64,000 nucleotides of DNA from Halorarius litoreus (GTDB lineage: Archaea > Halobacteriota > Halobacteria > Halobacteriales > Haloarculaceae). The notes under the pieces are model-generated. The model was not told the origin of the DNA and did no database searches. It saw nothing but the letters and a program-made list of their open reading frames with translations. The DNA lies in the NCBI RefSeq assembly GCF_024362405.1, contig NZ_CP101454.1, forward strand, positions 2,976,001 through 3,040,000, read 5' to 3'. The position numbers and the translations under genes were made by a program. Positions 58,400 through 64,000 of this stretch are shown one piece after another; within the stretch, counting starts at the first letter, position 1, and every line of letters starts with the position of its first letter.

Positions 58400-60177
58400 A
58401 CCCCCGCAAGATACTCCGGGTCGCCCGCTGGGAGGTGACGAAGGGTGCCGGCAGTCTCGACCGCAAGACCCTGCTCGCGGCCGCCGGTATCCTCCTGCTC
58501 GTCGTCGCGATGGTACCGACGCTCGTCGGCGGCGGCGTCGCCGTCGACGACGGGCTCTATCGGGTCGGCATCGACGACGACCATCCGCTGTACGAGCCGG
58601 TCGCTCAGGACCCGACGTTCGCCGTTCGCGAGCCGTCGGCCACCGCGTACGACGCCGGCCACCTCGAACTCCTCGTCGAGGGTCGGAACCTCCGCGTCCG
58701 CGACACGGAGAAGGGACGGGCGGCGGTCGCCGAACTCCGTGCGACGGTCGAGCGATACAACGACCGCATCATGGCCGCCGAGCCGAACCAGTCGGCCGCC
58801 TTCCCCGTCTTCCCCGTCAGCATCGAGTACGCCGAGCGTGACAGCGTCGAGGTGGTCGCGCCGGGCGGTGACGGTGGCGACGGTGGTAGTGGTGGCGGAG
58901 CCGGAGGTGACGGTGGGACCGGTGACGGGACCGGTGGTGAGTCCACCGTTGGCGATGAGACCTCGGCCGGTGGCTCCGCTGGCCTCCCCGCTATCGGTGG
59001 CGACATCTTCGGAACTGGGCACGCGACCGGTGCGCCGTCGGACCTCGCGCCGCCGTTCCCGCTCCAGTCGCTCCTGCTGGCGTTTCTGTTCGTCCTCCCG
59101 ATGAACTTCGTCGTGCAGGCGTACGGCTCGACGCTCCTGAAGGAGCGGCTCAACCGCCGCGGGGAACTCCTGCTCGTCGCGCCGCTCTCCCGTGGTGACA
59201 TCATCGCGGGCAAGACGCTCCCGTACTTCCTCGCGGCCGTCGGGGTCGCGTGTGGTATCGCCGTCGCCGTCGGCGGGGGCGTGCTCTCCATCGTCGGGGT
59301 CGTCCCGCTCGTGTTGCTGTTCCTCGCGACGACGTTCCTCGCGGCGATGTTCGCCCGCTCGTTCAAAGAGCTCACCTTCCTCACCGTCACCATCTCCGTC
59401 GGGCTCACCTCCTACGCGTTCATCCCAGCAATCTTCACCGAGGTGCAGGGTGTCGCACTCATCTCGCCGCTCACACTCGTCGTCCGCGACCTGACCGGTA
59501 CCGCGGTGTCCGCGGGCGACGTGGCGTTCACCACCCTCCCGCCGACCCTCACCGCGGTCGTCATGTTCGGCCTCGGTGCGGGACTCTACCGCGAGGAAGA
59601 CCTGTTCACCCAGCGGCGCGTCCCCCTCAAACTCCTCGACGCACTCGCTGGACGCATCCAGTCGGCTCGGAGCCTGGTGCTCGTCACCACGCTCCTGATC
59701 CCGTTCGTGTTCGTCGCGGAACTCCTCGTGGTGGCGACGCTGTTCGCCCTGCCGGGGGCGCTCTCGATTCCGGTCATCCTCGCCGCCGTCGCGGTCATCG
59801 AGGAGGTGGCCAAGAGCCTCCCCGTGCTCGCGGGGTTCGAACACGGGCGGTTCGACCGGACCCCGAAGGCGGCCCTGGTCGCAGGGACCTTCTCCGGGGT
59901 GGGGTTCTTCCTCGGCGAGAAACTCACGCTCATCGTCCAGCTCGTCGGCCTCCCCCAGCTGCAGGCCGGGAGCGCGGCGTTCCAGACTGGCGTCGGCGCG
60001 CCCTCGCCGCTGCTCGCGGCCGGGCTGCTGCTCGCGCCGCTCGCGCTCCACGTCGTCACCGCGGGACTCTCCTCGCTCGGTGCCACGGAAGGGAAGTCGG
60101 GGTGGCTCCTCGGGCTCACGACCGCGGTGCTGGTCCACTTCGCGTACAACATCGGGGTGATCACGTATGTCGCGTAG
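58396..60177 (+). CDS. ABC-2 permease fused to a PrsW-like intramembrane protease domain
   Basis: 593 residues. Residues 1-~385: one N-terminal helix, an external loop with a Gly/Asp/Thr-rich linker (~160-200), and the ABC-2 permease helices (SLLLAFLFVLPMNFVVQAYGS; RRGELLLVAPLSRGDIIAGK). Residues ~420-593 resemble PrsW: E469-E470-x2-K473 in VIEEVAKSL, F504-x3-E508, H552 and H581-x3-N585 (HFAYN). All four PrsW motifs are present in order, so the domain could be active. The stop overlaps the second permease gene by 11 bp. Confidence 0.82.
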   Translation: MNPRKILRVARWEVTKGAGSLDRKTLLAAAGILLLVVAMVPTLVGGGVAVDDGLYRVGIDDDHPLYEPVAQDPTFAVREPSATAYDAGHLELLVEGRNLRVRDTEKGRAAVAELRATVERYNDRIMAAEPNQSAAFPVFPVSIEYAERDSVEVVAPGGDGGDGGSGGGAGGDGGTGDGTGGESTVGDETSAGGSAGLPAIGGDIFGTGHATGAPSDLAPPFPLQSLLLAFLFVLPMNFVVQAYGSTLLKERLNRRGELLLVAPLSRGDIIAGKTLPYFLAAVGVACGIAVAVGGGVLSIVGVVPLVLLFLATTFLAAMFARSFKELTFLTVTISVGLTSYAFIPAIFTEVQGVALISPLTLVVRDLTGTAVSAGDVAFTTLPPTLTAVVMFGLGAGLYREEDLFTQRRVPLKLLDALAGRIQSARSLVLVTTLLIPFVFVAELLVVATLFALPGALSIPVILAAVAVIEEVAKSLPVLAGFEHGRFDRTPKAALVAGTFSGVGFFLGEKLTLIVQLVGLPQLQAGSAAFQTGVGAPSPLLAAGLLLAPLALHVVTAGLSSLGATEGKSGWLLGLTTAVLVHFAYNIGVITYVA

Positions 60178-61213
60178 GCTCGCCATCGCCCGGCGCGAAC
60201 TCGCGTCGCTCTCGACGGAGAAGACCATCGTGCTCGCGCTGCTCATCCAGCTCGTCGTCGCGGCGTTCTCGTCGTTCCTCGTCGTCGGGCTCACGACGCT
60301 CTACGACCCCAGCTCTGTCGACGGAGGCGGTGTCACCGTCGGCGTCTCGGGCGACGCGACTGACGACCTCCTCGACGCCGTGGCGACACAGCAGTCCGTC
60401 AACGCCCGCGTCTACGGCACTCCTGAGGACGCCCGCGATGCCTTTCGGGCTGGCGCGGTCGACGCGTTAGCCATCGCGACGCACGAGGACGGCCGCATCG
60501 CCGTCGACGTGACGGCGCCCGATTCGAGCCTCCGGAAGACGCTCATCGTCGTCCAGTTGCGCGAGACGCTGGAGACGCTCGAACGACAGGAGCGCCGGGA
60601 GCGCGCGCAGTATCTCGACCGCGACCTCGCGCCGCTCCCGCCGGACGTGGACGCGAGCCCGTACTTCGGGTTCTCCTACACGGTGCTGTTGCCGCTGCTG
60701 CTGTTCCTCCCCACGTTCATCTCGGGGTCGACCGCCGTCGACACCCTCACCGAGGAGATCGAACGGGGAACGCTCGAACTCCTGCGCGTGGCCCCGGTCT
60801 CGCTGCGCGACATCGTCGACGGGAAGGGGCTGGCGATGGCGGTTCTCGCGCCGGTGCAGGCCGGGGCGTGGATACTTCTGTTGACGGCCAACGGCATCGA
60901 GGTCGCGAACGTCGGCCCGTTGCTCGTCGTGGTGACTGCCCTGACGCTCGTGCTCGTGGGGACGGCCGTCCTGCTCGCGCTCGTCGTCCCGAACCGCCAG
61001 CGTGCGCAGTTGCTGTACTCGCTGGGGGTGCTGGCGGTATTCGCTGTCGCCGCGTTCCTCCCCGAACACCCGGCGACGACGGTCGCTCGCCTCGCCATCG
61101 GGAGCGCCACCGAGACGACGTTCCTGCTCGTCGCGGGCTACGCGGTGGTCGGGGTGCTGGTCACGGTGGCCGTTCGCGCGACGGTCGACCGGGTCGACGC
61201 CGAGGGGCTGTAG
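60167..61213 (+). CDS. ABC-2 type permease
   Basis: 348 residues. N-terminal helix after RRLAIARRELASLSTEKTIVL, an external loop (~40-170), then five helices including FSYTVLLPLLLFLPTFISGS and the conserved ERGTLELLRVAPVSLRDIVDGK. Pairs with the preceding ATPase and permease to form a heterodimeric exporter. Lacks the protease domain. Confidence 0.9.
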   Translation: MSRRLAIARRELASLSTEKTIVLALLIQLVVAAFSSFLVVGLTTLYDPSSVDGGGVTVGVSGDATDDLLDAVATQQSVNARVYGTPEDARDAFRAGAVDALAIATHEDGRIAVDVTAPDSSLRKTLIVVQLRETLETLERQERRERAQYLDRDLAPLPPDVDASPYFGFSYTVLLPLLLFLPTFISGSTAVDTLTEEIERGTLELLRVAPVSLRDIVDGKGLAMAVLAPVQAGAWILLLTANGIEVANVGPLLVVVTALTLVLVGTAVLLALVVPNRQRAQLLYSLGVLAVFAVAAFLPEHPATTVARLAIGSATETTFLLVAGYAVVGVLVTVAVRATVDRVDAEGL

Positions 61214-61306
61214 CCCAATCCTGTATCAGTGGCCCGTGCTACCCGGCTGAACCCTTTCCGGGTCTCGGTCGGGATAGCCGGTATGTGACTCGCGACTGCC
61301 CTCGTC

Positions 61307-61810
61307 GTGTGTCTGCTACTTGCCGGGTCCAGCACCGCCGTTCCCCCGTCCCCCACGTTCGACAGCGTCGGGTCGAACCTGAACGAGACGGCCGACGTCA
61401 GGGTCGACTCGTTCGTCCCCGACCGCCCGGCACTCCGCTTCGGAGCGATGGACGGGCTCCGTGCGTACCGAATCACGTCACGCGCCGCCGCCACTCGACT
61501 GAACACCGATCGAGTCGAGCAGGCCGGGACGTACGGCCGGTTCATCCGCAGCACGAACTTCTCCCGCTCGTTCGTGGTGGTCGTCGTGTTCCGAGGCTCG
61601 TCGGCACCGAACTACCACGCAGCGGACGTCGTCCGAACGGGCTACGGCCACCTCGTGCTCCTACAGGCAGACGGTGACCTCTACACGGGCGACGAGCGCG
61701 TCGAGACCGTCCTCGTCCGGCTTCGTGCAGCCACGCCAGGGCGTGTCGGCGTCGGCTTCGTTGGCGTTCGAGATGGCCCACCGACGGCGGCCGAGCCCCT
61801 TCCGGCCTAG
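61307..61810 (+). CDS. Small secreted protein with TGA at codon 2 of its apparent start
   Basis: The frame is open from 61286 to 61810. The natural start, ATG 61283, sits 27 bp after a TATA-like ccctttcc, but its second codon is TGA. The rest then reads LATALVVCLLLAGSSTAVP, a full signal peptide. I annotate from GTG 61307 as the first usable start, which cuts the signal in half. The body (VDSFVPDRPALRFGAMDGLR ... FSRSFVVVVVFRGS) has no known domain. Either a one-base nonsense mutation (CGA to TGA) or a sequence error. Confidence 0.6.
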   Translation: MCLLLAGSSTAVPPSPTFDSVGSNLNETADVRVDSFVPDRPALRFGAMDGLRAYRITSRAAATRLNTDRVEQAGTYGRFIRSTNFSRSFVVVVVFRGSSAPNYHAADVVRTGYGHLVLLQADGDLYTGDERVETVLVRLRAATPGRVGVGFVGVRDGPPTAAEPLPA

Positions 61811-61819
61811 CTTTTTATC
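61811..61819 (+). promoter_or_regulatory. TATA box of the aldo/keto reductase gene
   Basis: ctttttatc, centred 26 bp before ATG 61841. Confidence 0.6.
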
Positions 61820-61840
61820 CTCACCCAGAGTCGCTCGGGT

Positions 61841-62818
61841 ATGGAGTACACGACGCTCGGCTCGACCGGCATCGAGGTGTCGCGCATCTGTCTCGGCTGC
61901 ATGAGTTTCGGCAGCTCTGACTGGCGCGGGTGGGTCAAAGGCGAGGAGTTCGGCCACGAACTCGTCGACCGGGCCATCGACCTCGGCATCAACTTCTTCG
62001 ACACCGCCAACATGTACTCGCGGGGCGAGTCGGAGCGCATCCTCGGGGACGCCCTCGACGGCTACGACCGTGACGCGCAGGTCGTCGCCACGAAGGTGTT
62101 CTTCCAGATGCGCGACGACGACCCGAACTCCGGTGGCCTCTCGCGCAAGACCATCGAGCAGGAACTCGACAACTCGCTTTCGAGGCTGGGGATGGACACC
62201 ATCGACCTCTACCAGACACACCGGTGGGACTACGGGACCCCCATCGAGACGACGCTCGCCGCGTTCGACGACGCCGTCCGACAGGGGAAGATTCGCCACG
62301 CCGGTGCCTCCTCCATGTGGGCGTACCAGTTCGCGACCGCACACCAGGTCGCCGAACGTGAGGGCTACGACGGCTTCGCCTCGATGCAGGACCACTACAG
62401 CCTCGCGTACCGCGAGGAGGAGCGCGACATGCACCCGTTCTGTGCGCAGGAGGACATCGCCGTCCTCCCGTGGTCACCGCTCGCTCGCGGCTTCCTCACG
62501 CGACCCCACGAGGAGTACCTCTCGACGAAGCGTGCCGAGACCGACGACCACGCGCAAGCCCACCCGTACGCCGAGTGCGGTGGAAAGGAGATCAACGAGC
62601 GGGTGCAGGAACTCGCCGATGAGAAGGACGTGAACATGGCGCAGATCGCGCTCTCGTGGGTGCTCCACCAGGACGTCGTCACCGCGCCCATCATCGGCGC
62701 GTCGAAGATCGAACACCTCGAAGACGCCGTCGAGGCGCTCGACATCGACCTCTCGGAGTCCGACCAGGAGTGGCTCGAAGAGCCGTACGAGCCCGTGCCG
62801 GTGTCGGGACACCAGTAG
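61841..62818 (+). CDS. Aldo/keto reductase
   Basis: 325 residues. MEYTTLGSTGIEVSRICLGCMSFGS is the family start; the catalytic Tyr is in FDTANMYSRGESERILGDAL with Lys in VVATKVFF, and NADPH is bound by GASKIEHLEDAVEAL. Of the Gpr69/YajO-like branch. Reduces aldehydes or ketones; substrate unknown. Confidence 0.93.
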   Translation: MEYTTLGSTGIEVSRICLGCMSFGSSDWRGWVKGEEFGHELVDRAIDLGINFFDTANMYSRGESERILGDALDGYDRDAQVVATKVFFQMRDDDPNSGGLSRKTIEQELDNSLSRLGMDTIDLYQTHRWDYGTPIETTLAAFDDAVRQGKIRHAGASSMWAYQFATAHQVAEREGYDGFASMQDHYSLAYREEERDMHPFCAQEDIAVLPWSPLARGFLTRPHEEYLSTKRAETDDHAQAHPYAECGGKEINERVQELADEKDVNMAQIALSWVLHQDVVTAPIIGASKIEHLEDAVEALDIDLSESDQEWLEEPYEPVPVSGHQ

Positions 62819-62842
62819 CGCGGCGGACGGACGACCGGGCGG

Positions 62843-63826
62843 TCACCGACGACGGAGGGCGAGTAGCGCCGCCGCCACGAGCGCCGCGAGCGCGACGACC
62901 CCCCCGAACCCGGGACCGGAGCCGACGGTGGGCGTCTCCCGAACGTACGAGGCCCAGTCCTCGGACGTGGGTGTCGGGCTGCCCGCCGCTGTGGCACCGC
63001 TGCCGCCGTCACTTGCTCCCGCGCTGCCGCCGCTCCCGCTGTCCGGTGCCGATGTGGATGCGGCGCTCTCTGCCGTTGCGGGGACGGGCGTCGGCGTCGA
63101 CTGCTTCGGCGTGGCCGTCGGCGTCGGCGACGGGAACGGCGTTCCCTCGGCGGGCGGCGTTCGCGTCGGCGTCGGCTCCGCGGTCGGTGTCGGACTGGCC
63201 GTCGGTGTCGGTGTCGCTGCGGACGGTGGCGGGCCGAGCTGTTGGCGCGCCTGCTTCTCGTTAGCGCACTCACAGACGTAGAAGTAGTGCGAGATGTCGG
63301 TCGCCTCGACGTAGCTGCCGTTCGGTGCGGTGCCGCCGATGCTCGAGTGAATCTGGTACCAGCCCGGCTCCGAGGGGTTGTCGAAGCAGTTTGTGGTGAC
63401 CGAGACGAACTCGTCACCCCTCGCGAGGTTCGTCGAGGAGCCGAACGCGTCGTCCTCCTCGTAGAAGTCCGCGACGAACTGATCTCCGTCGACCTTCGAC
63501 TCCTCGACGTACTGGGCGAGCCCTTCGTCGGTGGTCGTCCCGGGGTCGTCGTTTCCTCGGTCGATGCCGAACGTGTCGGAGTTCGCCGGGCCGCAGCCGG
63601 TGAACCCCCCTTCCTCCCACGACGCGCCGATGTAGTCGAGGTACTCGATGGTTATCGGCGCGGTGGCGTGCTGCTCGTAGGTGGCGTCGTCGATCCCCGG
63701 TTCGGTGTCGTGCGCGACGACGGTGAAGTTCGAGGGCGACCCGTGGTCGGCCCCCGCCGGTGCGGCAGCAAGGAGGAGTGCGACCGCCAGCACGCAGACC
63801 AACAGAGTGGGGCGGAGCCGGTCCAT
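62843..63826 (-). CDS. Secreted surface protein with PGF-CTERM anchor
   Basis: 327 residues. Sec signal LLVCVLAVALLLAAAPAGA. Residues ~27-195 are an acidic globular domain with five cysteines (GFTGCGPANSD; TTNCFDNPS; YFYVCECANEK). Then a ~100-residue Thr/Pro/Ser/Ala linker suitable for O-glycosylation, and the C-terminus PGFGGVVALAALVAAALLA followed by RRR: the PGF-CTERM tripartite signal recognised by archaeosortase A. Confidence 0.87.
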   Translation of the reverse strand: MDRLRPTLLVCVLAVALLLAAAPAGADHGSPSNFTVVAHDTEPGIDDATYEQHATAPITIEYLDYIGASWEEGGFTGCGPANSDTFGIDRGNDDPGTTTDEGLAQYVEESKVDGDQFVADFYEEDDAFGSSTNLARGDEFVSVTTNCFDNPSEPGWYQIHSSIGGTAPNGSYVEATDISHYFYVCECANEKQARQQLGPPPSAATPTPTASPTPTAEPTPTRTPPAEGTPFPSPTPTATPKQSTPTPVPATAESAASTSAPDSGSGGSAGASDGGSGATAAGSPTPTSEDWASYVRETPTVGSGPGFGGVVALAALVAAALLALRRR

Positions 63827-63938
63827 GGGGGATGTCTATTCCATCAAACGCCCGACCCTGCAACAGGCTGTTGCCGTCGATTTGCGGGAGTTATAATAGT
63901 CGATGGTAGTAAGACCCCCCGTACCCAAGAGGGAGGCG

Positions 63939-64000
63939 ATGCGGTACGTGAAGGTGTTCATGTCGCCGGAAGACGGCGATCTCCATCCCGCGGCCGAGAA
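63939..64000 (+). CDS. N-terminus of an HTH-type regulator (3' partial)
   Basis: Only 20 residues (MRYVKVFMSPEDGDLHPAAE) fall in the window. The opening resembles the sensor start of haloarchaeal Bat/HTH-10 regulators. A Shine-Dalgarno-like gggagg precedes the ATG and a ttataata box lies ~45 bp upstream, so this gene would have a short leader. Confidence 0.45.
   Translation, partial: MRYVKVFMSPEDGDLHPAAE

Noticed and set aside
58207..60294. 695-aa open frame on the minus strand opposite the ABC-2/PrsW gene
   Set aside because: Composition is Arg/Glu/Asp-rich and it mirrors a clear membrane protein on the plus strand; it is an antisense shadow of GC-rich coding DNA.

Overview
The window is about 64 kb of GC-rich, densely coding DNA from a halophilic archaeon (class Halobacteria). 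Three things point there: proteins that are very rich in Asp and Glu; archaeal information genes (L7Ae, S28e, L24e, L21e, Rpo4, EF-1 beta, Nop5, fibrillarin, a TFB-like cyclin protein, archaeal TyrRS, MetK and CoaD); and many starts that sit 25-30 bp after a TATA-like box, as expected for leaderless transcripts. No CRISPR array, rRNA or intact insertion sequence is visible. One tRNA (Leu, anticodon UAG) is present.

Layout. 1-6.4 kb: end of an ETF-quinone oxidoreductase fused to FixX, small hypotheticals, a GNAT protein, DUF456, TmcA and an NADPH-type reductase. 6.5-8.1 kb: rpl7ae-rps28e-rpl24e-ndk, with a long leader and an unusual acidic extension on L24e. 8.3-12.2 kb: a tightly coupled Yip1 / secreted COG1361-like / ABC ATPase / MacB-like permease operon. 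12.3-20.3 kb: a methyltransferase, MobA-like protein, two MetE-like proteins, and the conserved archaeal run HemK-type methyltransferase / MscS / RsmA / DUF655 / Rpo4 / L21e. 20.3-23.5 kb: a trans-sulfuration enzyme, a lower-GC alpha/beta hydrolase island, EF-1 beta and a small zinc protein.

23.5-33.1 kb is an aromatic and acyl-CoA catabolism region. It holds 3-hydroxyacyl-CoA dehydrogenase, a 5'-truncated phenylacetate-CoA ligase, two MaoC-type hydratases, an amidohydrolase, a hydrolase, a divergent HTH-10 regulator, and paaA-paaB-paaC-paaD with PaaD split into two overlapping genes and no PaaE reductase nearby. 33.1-45.1 kb: Nop5-fibrillarin, gamma-glutamylcysteine ligase, regulators, CoaD, a MOSC protein, tRNA-Leu with a duplicated 3' end, a DUF54 RNA-binding protein, NUDIX, PyrB/PyrI, a ParA-like ATPase beside a P-loop-less RecA-like protein, an FKBP isomerase with a Gly-Met tail, and a CYTH protein.

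45.1-64 kb: MetK, several small membrane or hypothetical proteins, cysteine synthase, DUF488, thioredoxin, a PQQ-repeat lipoprotein, a thiolase plus DUF35 pair, TyrRS, DoxX, flavin reductase, a zinc finger, an SRPBCC protein, and an ABC-2 export system in which one permease is fused to a PrsW-like intramembrane protease domain. Then come a small secreted protein with a TGA at codon 2, an aldo/keto reductase, a PGF-CTERM surface protein, and the start of another HTH-type gene cut by the window end.

How the genes work together: L7Ae, Nop5 and fibrillarin form the C/D-box RNA methylation particle. Rpo4, L21e, RsmA, DUF655 and the HemK-type enzyme form a translation/transcription neighbourhood. 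PaaABCD, the MaoC proteins, 3-hydroxyacyl-CoA dehydrogenase and thiolase could cover several steps of phenylacetyl-CoA breakdown. The least-described candidates are the ABC-2/PrsW fusion, the Yip1-COG1361-MacB operon, the L24e tail, and the very small leaderless genes.
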